A DNA stretch of 64,000 nt, taken from assembly GCF_000312105.1 (NCBI RefSeq), contig NZ_HE978636.1:68213-132212 (forward strand), in the 5' to 3' direction. Under the pieces are notes generated by a model. It was not told the origin of the DNA and searched no databases. It saw nothing but the letters and a program-made list of their open reading frames with translations. The translations under genes were made by a program, and so were the position numbers. Below are positions 16,985 to 26,119 of the stretch, in pieces. The stretch comes from Aeromicrobium massiliense JC14. GTDB taxonomy: Bacteria; Actinomycetota; Actinomycetes; Propionibacteriales; Nocardioidaceae. Numbering within the stretch: position 1 is the first letter of the stretch; the number at the start of each line of letters is the position of its first letter.

Positions 16985-17953
16985 GTGCGCATCACCATCC
17001 TGTCCGGCGGCATCGGCGGGGCCCGGTTCGTGTCCGGCGTCGTCGCCGCCGCGCCCGACGCCGACGTCACCGTCGTCGCCAACACCGCCGACGACATCTG
17101 GCTGCACGGGCTGCGCGTCTGCCCCGACCTGGACTCGCTCATGTACACGCTCGGCGGCGGCATCGACTCCGAGCGCCGCTGGGGCCGCGCCGACGAGACG
17201 TGGAGCGCCAAGGAGGACCTGGCCGCGTACGGCGAGGGACCGGACTGGTTCGGCCTGGGCGACCGCGACATCGCCACCCACCTCGTGCGCACCCAGATGC
17301 TGCGCGAGGGGCGTGGCCTGACCGCCGCCACGGCGCACCTGTGCGAACGCTGGCGACCGGGCGTCACGCTGCTGCCGATGACCGAGGACGAGGTCGAGAC
17401 CCACCTGGACGCGGTGGTCGACGGCGAGACGCGCCACCTGCACTTCCAGGAGTACTGGATCCGGTACCGCGCCGGCGTCCCGTTCACCGCGCTCTCCTAC
17501 GACGGCGTCGAGGCGTCCACGCCGGCGCCCGGCGTCGTCGAGGCGATCGCCGGCGCCGACGTCGTGCTCGTCGCCCCGTCGAACCCGGTCGTCTCCATCG
17601 GGCCGATCGTCGCCGTGCCGGGCCTCGCGGACGCGCTGCGGTCGACGTCCGCCCCGGTCGTCGGCGTCTCGCCGATCATCGGCGGCGGCGCGGTGCGCGG
17701 CATGGCCGACCAGCTCATGGGTGGCCTGGGCCGCGAGATCAGCGCCGCCGCGGTCGCCGAGACCTACGGCTCGCGCCGCGACGGCGGCCTGCTCGACGGC
17801 TGGCTCGTGGACGGCCAGGACGCCGATGCCGTCGACCGCCTCTCCCCCACCGGCCTGGCCGCGCGCGCCGTCCCGCTGTTCATGGACGACGACGCCACGA
17901 CCCGCCAGCTCGCCCACGACGCGATCACCCTGGTCCAGGAGCTGCGTCCGTGA
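16985..17953 (+). CDS. cofD: 2-phospho-L-lactate (phosphoenolpyruvate) transferase of F420 biosynthesis
   Basis: The 322-residue enzyme (FbiA in mycobacteria) transfers the phospho-lactyl or PEP-derived unit from the activated guanylate to FO, making F420-0 or dehydro-F420-0. It has the family opening ITILSGGIGGARFVSGV, TVVANTADDIWLHGLRVCPDLDSLMYTL and the VLVAPSNPVVSIGPI loop, ending with SPIIGG. GTG at 16985 directly follows the upstream stop. In many Actinobacteria fbiB (gamma-glutamyl ligase) comes next; here a small membrane protein does. Confidence 0.95.
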   Translation: MRITILSGGIGGARFVSGVVAAAPDADVTVVANTADDIWLHGLRVCPDLDSLMYTLGGGIDSERRWGRADETWSAKEDLAAYGEGPDWFGLGDRDIATHLVRTQMLREGRGLTAATAHLCERWRPGVTLLPMTEDEVETHLDAVVDGETRHLHFQEYWIRYRAGVPFTALSYDGVEASTPAPGVVEAIAGADVVLVAPSNPVVSIGPIVAVPGLADALRSTSAPVVGVSPIIGGGAVRGMADQLMGGLGREISAAAVAETYGSRRDGGLLDGWLVDGQDADAVDRLSPTGLAARAVPLFMDDDATTRQLAHDAITLVQELRP

Positions 17954-18204
17954 TCGGCCTCGGGCCCGCCGGCCTGTTGCTGATCCTGGCTCTGGTCGGG
18001 GTGTGGCTGTGGGCGGCCGTCGACACCGTCCGGACCACGATGGCCCGGCCTGGGCTCGGTGAGATCGGTCTCCTGGTCGCGGTGGTCGTCGGCGGCCCGC
18101 CCGTGGCCCTGCTCTACCTGCTGCTGCGCCTGACGTTCTGGTCCGAGCGCTGGGAACGCCGCCAGGACCGCCGCCGAGCCGCGCGAGTGTCCGCCGAGCG
18201 GTGA
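17950..18204 (+). CDS. Small two-helix membrane protein (PLDc_N-like)
   Basis: The 84-residue protein has two hydrophobic helices (about 4-24 and 36-60) joined by a short segment (DTVRTTMARPGLGE), then a tail rich in Arg/Glu. The pattern fits the PLDc_N (phospholipase D-nuclease N-terminal) short proteins. GTG overlaps the cofD stop (GTGA), so it is translationally coupled to it. A role is unknown. Confidence 0.7.
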   Translation: MIGLGPAGLLLILALVGVWLWAAVDTVRTTMARPGLGEIGLLVAVVVGGPPVALLYLLLRLTFWSERWERRQDRRRAARVSAER

Positions 18205-18207
18205 CCT

Positions 18208-18240
18208 GTGGTCACTTTCCCGCACGGAAGTGACGACCAC
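18208..18240. terminator. Hairpin between convergent cofD operon and cofC
   Basis: Arms GTGGTCACTTTCC (18208-18220) and GGAAGTGACGACCAC (18226-18240) pair with a two-base bulge around CGCAC. It lies 4 bases after the upstream stop codon in a convergent gap and probably ends transcription from one or both sides. Confidence 0.65.
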
Positions 18241-18284
18241 TCACCGCCCGCTAGTCCGTGAGGATGCGCGACCGTCCGGCACGG

Positions 18285-18959
18285 CTAGCCGGTCTGCTGG
18301 ACGAACGTGTTGAGCTCGGCGCCGAAGTCGTCGAGCACCTGGCTGGTGTTGCGGCCCAGGCCGATCTCGCGGGCCCCGGCCAGGTCGCCGAGGACGTCGA
18401 TGTCGCGGCGGACGCCAGCCGGCACGTCGGCCATCTCGACCGCCCCGAGCTCGCGATGGCGGCGGGCCGAGTCGGGTCCGTAGGCGGTGCGCAGGAGCCC
18501 GGGCGTGCGGGCGACGACGAGCGTCGTGCCGTGGCCGGCGGCGTCGGGGCAGAACGCCAGGTCGTGGTCGGCCGCCGAGCGCAGGACGCCCGACAGGTCG
18601 GGTCCGGTGAGGGCGGGCAGGTCGCCGGGCAGGACGGCGATGGGACGGCGGGGGAAGCGCTTGCGGGCCCAGTCGGCGCCGCGGGCGACCGCGTCGTTGA
18701 GCGCGTCGCCGCGGGCCCGGGTGCGGTCGGCGACCACCTCGGCGCCGACGAACCGCGCGTACTCGGCCACGCCGGCGTCAGGCGTCACCACCACCGTGCG
18801 GACGACGATGCCGGCGTCCAGGACGGCGGCGAGGGTGTCCTTGAGCAGGGCGCGGGCGAAGGCGTGCCGGACGATGGGGTCCTCGTGGAGGCGCGACTTG
18901 GCGTGGGTCCACGACTTGATGGGCAGCACCGCGGTGAACTGCACGGGAGCGTCGGGCAC
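18285..18959 (-). CDS. cofC: 2-phospho-L-lactate/phosphoenolpyruvate guanylyltransferase of F420 biosynthesis
   Basis: The 224-residue nucleotidyltransferase (FbiD in mycobacteria) activates the three-carbon phospho-acid with GTP, supplying CofD. It shows the MobA-like opening AVLPIKSWTHAKSRL, TRARGDALNDAV, VLPGDLPALTGPDL (metal-binding Asp) and the DIDVLGDL motif near residue 190. GTG at 18959 gives the usual length. It is converging on the cofD operon and runs in the same direction as, and just downstream of, fbiC. Confidence 0.93.
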   Translation of the reverse strand: MPDAPVQFTAVLPIKSWTHAKSRLHEDPIVRHAFARALLKDTLAAVLDAGIVVRTVVVTPDAGVAEYARFVGAEVVADRTRARGDALNDAVARGADWARKRFPRRPIAVLPGDLPALTGPDLSGVLRSAADHDLAFCPDAAGHGTTLVVARTPGLLRTAYGPDSARRHRELGAVEMADVPAGVRRDIDVLGDLAGAREIGLGRNTSQVLDDFGAELNTFVQQTG

Positions 18960-19058
18960 TGCGTCACCCCCGTGAGGTCGTGGTTCGACGGGACGGTCCG
19001 GGCGGCGCTCGTGACGCCGGTCCCATCGTAGCCAGGCAGGTGGTCCGTCAGGTTTCGC

Positions 19059-21578
19059 TCAGATGACGGGACGGGGGCGCCCGTACGAGGTGGTGCGCTG
19101 CACCGCGGGGCGTCCGACCCTGGCGGCCATCTGCTCCAGCTCGTGGACGTCCTTGCGCGAGCCCTGCGTCGACCCCGCCATGCGGCTGATCGTCTCCTCC
19201 ATGAGCGTGCCACCCAGGTCGTTGACGCCGCCGCGCAGGATCTGGTCGAGCACCGTCGGCTCGAGCTTGACCCACGAGACCTGCACGTTGTCGACGAGCC
19301 CGTGCAGCATGATCCGGGCCAGCGCGTGCACGGCCCGGTTGTCGCGCACCGTCGGGCCCGGACGCGCGACGCCGGCCAGGTAGATCGGGCTGGACTGGTG
19401 GACGAACGGCAGCGGCACGAACTCGGTGAAGCCGCCCGTCTCGCGCTGCAGGTCGGCGACGGTGCGCAGGTGCCCGACCCAGTGGCCGGGGTGGTCGACG
19501 TGGCCGTACATCATCGTCGCCGTCGTCGGCAGGCCCACGCGGTGCGCCGTGGTGACGACCTCGATCCATTGGCTGGCCGGCAGCTTGCCCTTGGTCAGCA
19601 CCCAGCGGACCTCGTCGTCGAGGATCTCCGCGGCCGTGCCGGGCAGCGAGTCGACGCCCGCCTCCTTCGCCGCGACCAGCCAGTCGTGGATCGACAGCCC
19701 CGTGCGGGCCACGCCGTTCATGACCTCCATCGGGCTGTACGCGTGCATGTGCAGCCCGGGCTCGGCCTGCTTCACCGCGCGGGCGATGTCGAAGTACGAG
19801 CTGGCCGGCATCTCCGGGTCGATGCCGCCCTGCATGCAGACCTCGGTGGCGCCGAACGCGACCGCCTCGTGCGCCCGGGCCTGGATCTCGTCCAGCGACA
19901 GGGTGAACGCGTCGGCGTCGGTCTTGCGCTGGGCGAACGCGCAGAACCGGCAGCCGGTGTAGCAGACGTTGGTGAAGTTGATGTTCCGGTTCACCACGTA
20001 GGTCAGGTCGTCGCCGACGGCGTCGCGGCGCAGGTCGTCGGCCAGCGCGCACACCGCCTCGAGCTCGGGCCCCTCGGGCGCGGTCATGAGCGCCAGCGCC
20101 TGGTCGTGCGTCAGCCCGGCCGGGTCGCGCTCGGCCGCCCGCAGCGCCGCCGCCACGTCGGTGTCGAGCCGCTCGACGGTCGAGGACGAGCGGACCTGCT
20201 CACGCAGCTGCGCCCAGTCGCCGTAGACGTCGTCGAAGTCACCGCGCCGGTCGCTGGAGCGTCCGACGGTGTCGATCGTCGTCTCCAGGTCGGTGCGGCC
20301 GGCGTCGGCCCAGCCGCCGTCCGGCTCCTGCCAGGGCAGGCCGGACGGTCGCGCGTCCGGGTCGGCCAGGCCGTCGGGGCCGCGCAGGGCGTCCACGTGG
20401 GCCTGGAGCCGGGGGTCGAGCCACGGCAGGCCCAGGTACGGCGGGTGGGCGGTGAGCCGCTCCCGCAGCGCGAACCCGGCGTCGGCGCACAGGGCGGCCA
20501 GCTTGTCGACGTTCGGCCACGGACGTTCAGGGTTGACGTGGTCGGGCGTCAGCGGGCTGATGCCGCCGAAGTCGTCGATGCCGGCGTCGACGAGGGCGCG
20601 GCACTCGACCAGGTCGACCAGGTTCGGCGGCGCCTGCACCCGCACCTGGGGGCCGAGCACGACGCGCGCGGTGGCGATGGCGGCCACGTACTCGTCCAGC
20701 GGCAGGTCGTCGTCGTGCCGCATCGCGGTGTCGGGCTTGGCCCGGAAGTTCTGGACGATGACCTCCTGCACCGAGCCGTACGCACGGTGCACCCGGCGCA
20801 GCTCGAACAGCGCGTCGGCGCGCTCGGCCAGCGTCTCGCCGATGCCCACCAGCACGCCGGTCGTGAACGGGACGTTGAGCCGTCCGGCGTCCTCGAGCAC
20901 GCGCAGCCGGACGGCCGGGTCCTTGTCGGGGCTGCGGAAGTGCGGCAGCCCCTTCGTCTCGTACAGCCGCCGGGACGTCGTCTCCAGCATCATGCCCATG
21001 GACGGCGCGACCGGCTTGAGCCGGTTCATCTCCGCCCAGCTCATGACGCCGGGGTTCAGGTGCGGCAGCAGGCCGGTCTCCTCCAGCACCCGCACCGCCA
21101 TCGCCCGCACGTACTCGAGCGTGGTCTCGTACCCGGCCTCCTCGAGCCACTGCTGGGCCTCGGGCCAGCGGTCCTCGGGGCGGTCGCCCAGCGTGAACAG
21201 GGCCTCCTTGCAGCCCATCGCCGCGCCGTCGCGGGCGATCTTCAGCACCTCGTCCGGCGTGAGGAACGGCGCCTCCCCAGTCCGCTCCAGGTGGCCGGGC
21301 GTCGTCACGAACGTGCAGTAGTGGCAGCGGTCGCGGCACAGCCGGGTCAGCGGGATGAACACCTTGCGCGAGTAGGTGAGGACGCCCGGACGCCCGGCGG
21401 CCTCCAGCCCCGCGTCGCGCACCCGGGCAGCCACGGCCATCAGCCGCTCCAGGTGCTCGCCGCGCGCGGCCAGCAGCGCGGTGGCCTCGCGCGCGTCGAT
21501 CGCCTTGCCGGCCTCGGCGCGGGTGACGGCCCGCGCGACCTCGCGGTCGGTGGGCACGGTGTCGACGGTGTCGGTCAC
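19059..21578 (-). CDS. fbiC: FO synthase, bifunctional CofG/CofH radical-SAM enzyme
   Basis: The 839-residue protein builds the deazaflavin FO from tyrosine and the pyrimidine precursor of riboflavin. It holds two radical-SAM domains, each with a CxxxCxxC cluster: CRDRCHYC near residue 82 (CofG half) and CYTGCRFC near 547 (CofH half). SAM-domain marks are [14 protein letters not shown] and [19 protein letters not shown]. Fusion of the two halves is the actinobacterial form. GTG at 21578 is preceded by GGAGGT. It starts 13 bases after ada ends, so it may be the distal part of the nucleoside operon, and cofC follows. Confidence 0.96.
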   Translation of the reverse strand: MTDTVDTVPTDREVARAVTRAEAGKAIDAREATALLAARGEHLERLMAVAARVRDAGLEAAGRPGVLTYSRKVFIPLTRLCRDRCHYCTFVTTPGHLERTGEAPFLTPDEVLKIARDGAAMGCKEALFTLGDRPEDRWPEAQQWLEEAGYETTLEYVRAMAVRVLEETGLLPHLNPGVMSWAEMNRLKPVAPSMGMMLETTSRRLYETKGLPHFRSPDKDPAVRLRVLEDAGRLNVPFTTGVLVGIGETLAERADALFELRRVHRAYGSVQEVIVQNFRAKPDTAMRHDDDLPLDEYVAAIATARVVLGPQVRVQAPPNLVDLVECRALVDAGIDDFGGISPLTPDHVNPERPWPNVDKLAALCADAGFALRERLTAHPPYLGLPWLDPRLQAHVDALRGPDGLADPDARPSGLPWQEPDGGWADAGRTDLETTIDTVGRSSDRRGDFDDVYGDWAQLREQVRSSSTVERLDTDVAAALRAAERDPAGLTHDQALALMTAPEGPELEAVCALADDLRRDAVGDDLTYVVNRNINFTNVCYTGCRFCAFAQRKTDADAFTLSLDEIQARAHEAVAFGATEVCMQGGIDPEMPASSYFDIARAVKQAEPGLHMHAYSPMEVMNGVARTGLSIHDWLVAAKEAGVDSLPGTAAEILDDEVRWVLTKGKLPASQWIEVVTTAHRVGLPTTATMMYGHVDHPGHWVGHLRTVADLQRETGGFTEFVPLPFVHQSSPIYLAGVARPGPTVRDNRAVHALARIMLHGLVDNVQVSWVKLEPTVLDQILRGGVNDLGGTLMEETISRMAGSTQGSRKDVHELEQMAARVGRPAVQRTTSYGRPRPVI

Positions 21579-21591
21579 GCTGACCTCCCGG

Positions 21592-22686
21592 TCAGGCCTG
21601 CAGCGCGGCGTAGGCGGGCTTGATGAGGCGCTCGATGAGGTCGATGCGGCGGTCGAAGGGCAGGAACGCGCTCTTCATCGCGTTGACCGTGAACCAGCGC
21701 AGGTCGTCCAGGCCGTACCCGAACGCGTCCACGAGCAGCTGCATCTCGCGGCTCATCGACGTGCCGCTCATGAGCCGGTTGTCGCAGTTGACGGTGACGC
21801 GGAAGCCGAGCTCCTTGAGCGGGCCGATCGGGTGGTCGGCGATGGACGTCATGCCGGGCACCGCGTGGGTCTGCAGGTTCGACGACGGGCACATCTCCAG
21901 CGGGATGCGGCGGTCGCGGACGTACGAGGCGAGCCGGCCCAGGCGAGGACCGCCCGGCGCGTCGAAGTCGATGTCGTCGACGATGCGCACGCCGTGGCCG
22001 AGCCGCTCGGCGCCGCAGCGCTGGATGGCCTGCCAGATCGACGGCAGGCCGAAGGCCTCGCCGGCGTGGATCGTGAAGTGCGCGTTCTCGCGGCGCAGGT
22101 ACTCGAACGCCTCCAGGTGCAGGATCGGCGGGAAGCCGTCCTCGGCGCCGGCGATGTCGAAGCCGAAGACGCCGCGGTCGCGGTGGTCGACGACGAGCTC
22201 GGCGATCTCCAGGCCGCGGTCGGCGTGCCGCATCGCGGTGAGCAGCTGGCCGACGACGATCTCGCGGCCGTCGGCCTCGGCGGCCTTCACGCCGGACGCG
22301 ATGCCGTGCTGCACCGCGTCGACCGCCTCGGTCAGCGACAGGCCGCGCTCGAGGTGCTGCTCGGGGGCCCAGCGCAGCTCGGCGTAGACGACGCCGTCGG
22401 CGGCCAGGTCGACGACCGCCTCGTGGGCGACGCGGGCCAGGTGCTCGCGGGTCTGCATGACGGCCGTCGTGTGCGCGAACGTCTCCAGGTAGCGCGGCAG
22501 CGAGCCGCTGTTGGCGGCCTCGGCGAACCAGGTGCCGAGCGCCTCGGCCCCCTGCGCCGGGAGCTCGTGGCCGATCTCGGCAGCGATCTCGGCGACGGTG
22601 GCCGGACGGACGCCGCCGTCGAGGTGCTCGTGGAGCGCGACCTTCGGGGCGCGGCGGATCTGGTCGGCGGTGGCGGGAGTCGTCAT
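21592..22686 (-). CDS. add: Adenosine deaminase
   Basis: The 364-residue zinc enzyme turns (deoxy)adenosine into (deoxy)inosine. The metal motif HEHLDGG is near residue 20, [10 protein letters not shown] provides a zinc His and catalytic Glu, ERLGHGVRI the His near 220, and [14 protein letters not shown] the metal Asp. The ATG is one base after the stop of the MaoC-like gene, so it is in the same transcript. Its product would feed the purine nucleoside phosphorylase. Confidence 0.94.
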   Translation of the reverse strand: MTTPATADQIRRAPKVALHEHLDGGVRPATVAEIAAEIGHELPAQGAEALGTWFAEAANSGSLPRYLETFAHTTAVMQTREHLARVAHEAVVDLAADGVVYAELRWAPEQHLERGLSLTEAVDAVQHGIASGVKAAEADGREIVVGQLLTAMRHADRGLEIAELVVDHRDRGVFGFDIAGAEDGFPPILHLEAFEYLRRENAHFTIHAGEAFGLPSIWQAIQRCGAERLGHGVRIVDDIDFDAPGGPRLGRLASYVRDRRIPLEMCPSSNLQTHAVPGMTSIADHPIGPLKELGFRVTVNCDNRLMSGTSMSREMQLLVDAFGYGLDDLRWFTVNAMKSAFLPFDRRIDLIERLIKPAYAALQA

Positions 22687-22687
22687 G

Positions 22688-23143
22688 TCAGGAGTCCATC
22701 AGAAGGACGATCGCCTCCGCCACGCAGGCTGGCTTCTCGACCCCCTCGATCTCGATCGTGTGGGTGAGCTGCACCTGCTGGCCGCGCTCGATCTCGTTGA
22801 CCTTGCTCAGCACGACGCGGTCGCGGATGCGCGAGCCGACCCGCACCGGCGACATGAAGCGCACCCGGTCCAGGCCGTAGTTCACCCGCGCGGTCTCGCC
22901 CGCGAAGGCGAACGCCTGGGCCCCCAGGAACGGGATGAGCGAGAGGGTCAGGTAGCCGTGCGCCACGGTCGCGCCGAAGGGGCCGGTGGCGGCCTTGTGC
23001 GGGTCGACGTGGATCCACTGGTGGTCGCCGGTCGCGTCGGCGAACATGTCGATCCGCTCCTGGGAGATCTCGAGCCACGTGCTGACGCCGAGCTCGGTCC
23101 CCTCGGCGGCCTTGATCTCGTCCCGGTCGTTCAGCACACGCAT
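22688..23143 (-). CDS. MaoC-fold (R)-specific enoyl-CoA hydratase-like protein
   Basis: The 151-residue hot-dog-fold protein has the hydratase-2 signature [15 protein letters not shown] followed by [16 protein letters not shown], with Asp and His of the catalytic pair conserved. In the family such proteins hydrate trans-2-enoyl-CoA. It has no evident connection to nucleoside metabolism, yet it lies one base upstream of add and 62 bases downstream of deoA, so it should share their transcript. ATG at 23143 is preferred because the domain starts at once. Confidence 0.88.
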   Translation of the reverse strand: MRVLNDRDEIKAAEGTELGVSTWLEISQERIDMFADATGDHQWIHVDPHKAATGPFGATVAHGYLTLSLIPFLGAQAFAFAGETARVNYGLDRVRFMSPVRVGSRIRDRVVLSKVNEIERGQQVQLTHTIEIEGVEKPACVAEAIVLLMDS

Positions 23144-23205
23144 GGTCCACACCCTAAGTCCCGCCGGCCCAGCCGCGGTCGCGGCACGGGCCGGCGAGGA
23201 CGCCG

Positions 23206-24495
23206 TCAGTCGACCCGGCCGAGGACGACGTCGGTGCGCTCGAACGGCTCGTCGCCCAGGTCGAACGAGCCCTCCAGCGCCGCGAGAGCCCGGTCGAACC
23301 GCTCGGGCCGGTCGGCGTGCAGCGTCATGAGCGGCTGGCCGGCCGTGACCGTGTCGCCGGGCTTGGCGTGCAGCGTGACGCCGGCGCCGAGGTCGAGCTG
23401 CTCGCCCGGCTTGGAGCGTCCGGCACCCAGGCGCCAGGCGGCGATGCCCACGTCGTAGGCGTCCAGGCGCTGCAGCGTGCCGGCCGTGGGCGCGGTGACG
23501 ACGTGCGTCTCGCGCGCCTGCGGCAGCGCGGCGTCGGGGTCGCCGCCCTGGGCGGTGATCATGCGGCGCCACACGTCCATCGCCCGGCCGTCGGCCAGCG
23601 CGTCGGCGGGGTCGACGTCGGTGCGTCCGGCTGCCGCGAGCATCTCGCGGGCCAGCGCGAGGGTCAGCTCGACGACGTCCGCAGGGCCGCCGCCGGCGAG
23701 CACGTCGACGGCCTCGGCGACCTCGAGCGCGTTGCCGGCGGCCACGCCGAGCGGCGTGGCCATGTCGGTCAGCAGCGCGACGGTGTTGACTCCCGCGTCC
23801 TTCCCGAGCGCGACCATCGTCTCGGCCAGCTCCCGGGCTCGGTCGATGTCCTTCATGAAGGCGCCGGAGCCGACCTTGACGTCCAGGACGAGCGCGCCGG
23901 TGCCCTCGGCGATCTTCTTGCTCATGATCGAGCTGGCGATGAGCGGGATCGCCTCGACCGTGCCGGTGACGTCGCGCAGCGCGTAGAGCTTCTTGTCGGC
24001 GGGGGCCAGGCCGGCGCCGGCGGCGCAGATGACCGCGCCGATCTGGTCGAGCTGGGCCAGCATCGCCTCGTTGGTGAGGGACGCCTGCCAGCCGGGGATC
24101 GACTCGAGCTTGTCGAGCGTGCCGCCGGTGTGGCCCAGGCCGCGGCCCGACAGCTGCGGCACGGCGACGCCGCACGCCGCGACGAGCGGGGCCAGCGGCA
24201 GCGTGATCATGTCGCCGACGCCGCCGGTGGAGTGCTTGTCGGCGGTCGGCCACGACAGCGACGAGAAGTCCATGCGCTCGCCGCTGGCGATCATGGCGTT
24301 CGTCCAGCGCGAGATCTCGCGGCGGTCCATGCCGTTGAGCAGGATGGCCATGGCCAGCGCCGACATCTGCTCGGGCACGACGTCGCCGCGGGTGAACGCG
24401 TCGACGACCCAGTCGATCTGGCTGTCGGTGAGGGCGTGGCCGTCGCGCTTGGCCATGATCACCTCGGGGGCGTCGTGCGGGGCGGCCACGTTCAC
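23206..24495 (-). CDS. deoA: Thymidine (pyrimidine-nucleoside) phosphorylase
   Basis: The 429-residue enzyme cleaves thymidine, deoxyuridine and perhaps uridine to base and pentose-1-phosphate. Family motifs are KRDGHALTDSQIDW near the N-terminus, the KHSTGGVGD phosphate motif, SGRGLGHTGGTLDKLESI, the KKLYALRDVTGTVE stretch and VKVGSGAFMK. GTG at 24495 overlaps the stop of the P450 gene (GTGA), which fixes the start and shows translational coupling. It acts on deaminated products of the upstream cytidine deaminase. Confidence 0.95.
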   Translation of the reverse strand: MNVAAPHDAPEVIMAKRDGHALTDSQIDWVVDAFTRGDVVPEQMSALAMAILLNGMDRREISRWTNAMIASGERMDFSSLSWPTADKHSTGGVGDMITLPLAPLVAACGVAVPQLSGRGLGHTGGTLDKLESIPGWQASLTNEAMLAQLDQIGAVICAAGAGLAPADKKLYALRDVTGTVEAIPLIASSIMSKKIAEGTGALVLDVKVGSGAFMKDIDRARELAETMVALGKDAGVNTVALLTDMATPLGVAAGNALEVAEAVDVLAGGGPADVVELTLALAREMLAAAGRTDVDPADALADGRAMDVWRRMITAQGGDPDAALPQARETHVVTAPTAGTLQRLDAYDVGIAAWRLGAGRSKPGEQLDLGAGVTLHAKPGDTVTAGQPLMTLHADRPERFDRALAALEGSFDLGDEPFERTDVVLGRVD

Positions 24496-25694
24496 AGGAC
24501 AACCTCGATCTTCTCGTAGCCGCGCAGCACCCAGGTGGGACGTCGCGGGGCCTCGCCGGCCAGGGACAGGGTCGGGAAACGGTCCAGCAGGTGGCGCAGC
24601 GTGATGCCCAGCTCCAGGCGCGCCAGCGGGGCGCCCAGGCAGAAGTGCAGGCCCATGCCGAAGCCGACGTGCGGGTTGGGGTCGCGGGCGACGTCGAACT
24701 CGTCCGGACGCTCGAAGACGGCCGCGTCGCGGTTGGCCGAGCCCATGAGGCACGCGACCCGCTCGCCCTGCGCGACGGCCTGGCCGGCGACCTCGAGGTC
24801 GACCGTGGCCGTGCGCTCGAACAGCTGCAGCGGCGCGTCGTAGCGGATGAGCTCCTCCAGCGCCACGTCGACCGGCACCTGCCCGGACGTGACCCGCTCC
24901 AGCTGGTCGCGGTGCGACAGCAGGGCGTGCAGGCCGTTGCCGAACGTGTTGACCGAGGCCTCGTGCCCGGCGTTGAGCAGCAGCACGACCGTCGCGACGA
25001 GCTCTTCGTCGTCGAGCTTGCCGCCGCCGTCGCGCTCGCGGATCAGGTCGGTGACCAGGTCGTCGCCGGGGTTGCCGGCGTCGAGCGCGGCCTTGCGCTC
25101 GGCGACGACCGCGCGGACGTACTCGGCGAACAGCGTGCTGGAGCGCACCGCCTCGGCCTTCACGTCCTCGCCGACGCCCTGCTCGTACATGTGGACGATG
25201 CCCTGGCTCCACTCGCGCAGCAGCGCGTGGTCGGCCCGCGGGACGCCGAGCAGGTCGGCGATGACGAACACCGGCATCGGCTCGGCGTAGGCGGCCAGGA
25301 CGTCGATCGTGTCGCCCGGTGCGTAGGCGTCCAGCATCTCGGCGGCCAGCGTCTCGATGCGCGGGCGCATGCGGTCGACGTGGCCGCGGCCGAACGCCCC
25401 GGCCAGCAGCCGCCGCATGCGGGTGTGCGCCGGCGGCTCGTTCTCCATCAGCTGGTTGCGGTGGAGCGTGTTGAACGGCTCCATCTGCTCGACCGGCTCC
25501 CAGTCGGTCCAGAGCCGGCCCAGGCGGCGGTCGCGCAGCACCGCGCTCACGCTGGCGTGGGTCGTGGCCAGCCAGCGTCCGCCGGCCTCGTCGCGCACCA
25601 TCGGCGCGGTGGCGCGCAGCTGCGCGAGCAGCGGGTAGGGATCGGCCACGAAGGCCGGGTCGGTGAGGTCGAGCGGGGTGGAGATGAGCGTCAC
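24492..25694 (-). CDS. Cytochrome P450
   Basis: The 400-residue soluble P450 has the haem-binding loop FGMGLHFCLGAPLARL with Cys352, the ExxR motif at 281-284 (ELIR), and the oxygen-activation helix NAGHEASVNT at 241-250. The usual Thr of that helix is Ser247 here (some families have this). There is no membrane anchor and no fused reductase, so it needs external ferredoxin partners, none of which are nearby. It is coupled on both sides by GTGA overlaps: with cdd upstream and deoA downstream. Its substrate is unknown; the placement suggests a nucleoside-related or co-imported compound, which is an inference only. Confidence 0.92.
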   Translation of the reverse strand: MTLISTPLDLTDPAFVADPYPLLAQLRATAPMVRDEAGGRWLATTHASVSAVLRDRRLGRLWTDWEPVEQMEPFNTLHRNQLMENEPPAHTRMRRLLAGAFGRGHVDRMRPRIETLAAEMLDAYAPGDTIDVLAAYAEPMPVFVIADLLGVPRADHALLREWSQGIVHMYEQGVGEDVKAEAVRSSTLFAEYVRAVVAERKAALDAGNPGDDLVTDLIRERDGGGKLDDEELVATVVLLLNAGHEASVNTFGNGLHALLSHRDQLERVTSGQVPVDVALEELIRYDAPLQLFERTATVDLEVAGQAVAQGERVACLMGSANRDAAVFERPDEFDVARDPNPHVGFGMGLHFCLGAPLARLELGITLRHLLDRFPTLSLAGEAPRRPTWVLRGYEKIEVVL

Positions 25695-26119
25695 TGGTCC
25701 TTCTGGAGCGTCTTCAGGTCGGTGTCGTCGAACGCGTCGGGCAGCACCTCGGCCATCGTCTTGATGCCCGACGGGGTCTGCAGCTGCATCGTCGGGCCGC
25801 CGTTCTCCCACAGGAGCTGGCGGCAGCGGCCGCACGGCATGAGCGCGCGGCCGCGCGAGTCGACGCACGCGACGGCCAGCAGGCGTCCGCCGCCGGTCGC
25901 GTGCAGGGCCGAGACCATGCCGCACTCGGCGCACAGGGCGACGCCGTACGCGGCGTTCTCCACGTTGCACCCGAGCACGACGCGTCCGTCGTCGACCAGG
26001 CCCGCGACGCCGACCGCGTAGCCGGAGTACGGCGCGTAGGCGCGCTCCATCACCTGGGTCGCGTAGCGGGTCAGCGACTCCCAGTCGATCGGGTCGTCGG
26101 GGCCGTCGATGCCGATCAT
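25691..26119 (-). CDS. cdd: Cytidine deaminase
   Basis: The 142-residue enzyme converts (deoxy)cytidine to (deoxy)uridine. The zinc ligands lie in CAECGMV (with the catalytic Glu) and PCGRCRQLLWE, and GCNVENAAYG binds the ribose. It has the short tetrameric-type length. The ATG overlaps the permease stop (ATGA), so it follows the importer directly, and the product passes to the thymidine phosphorylase two genes on. Confidence 0.95.
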   Translation of the reverse strand: MIGIDGPDDPIDWESLTRYATQVMERAYAPYSGYAVGVAGLVDDGRVVLGCNVENAAYGVALCAECGMVSALHATGGGRLLAVACVDSRGRALMPCGRCRQLLWENGGPTMQLQTPSGIKTMAEVLPDAFDDTDLKTLQKDQ

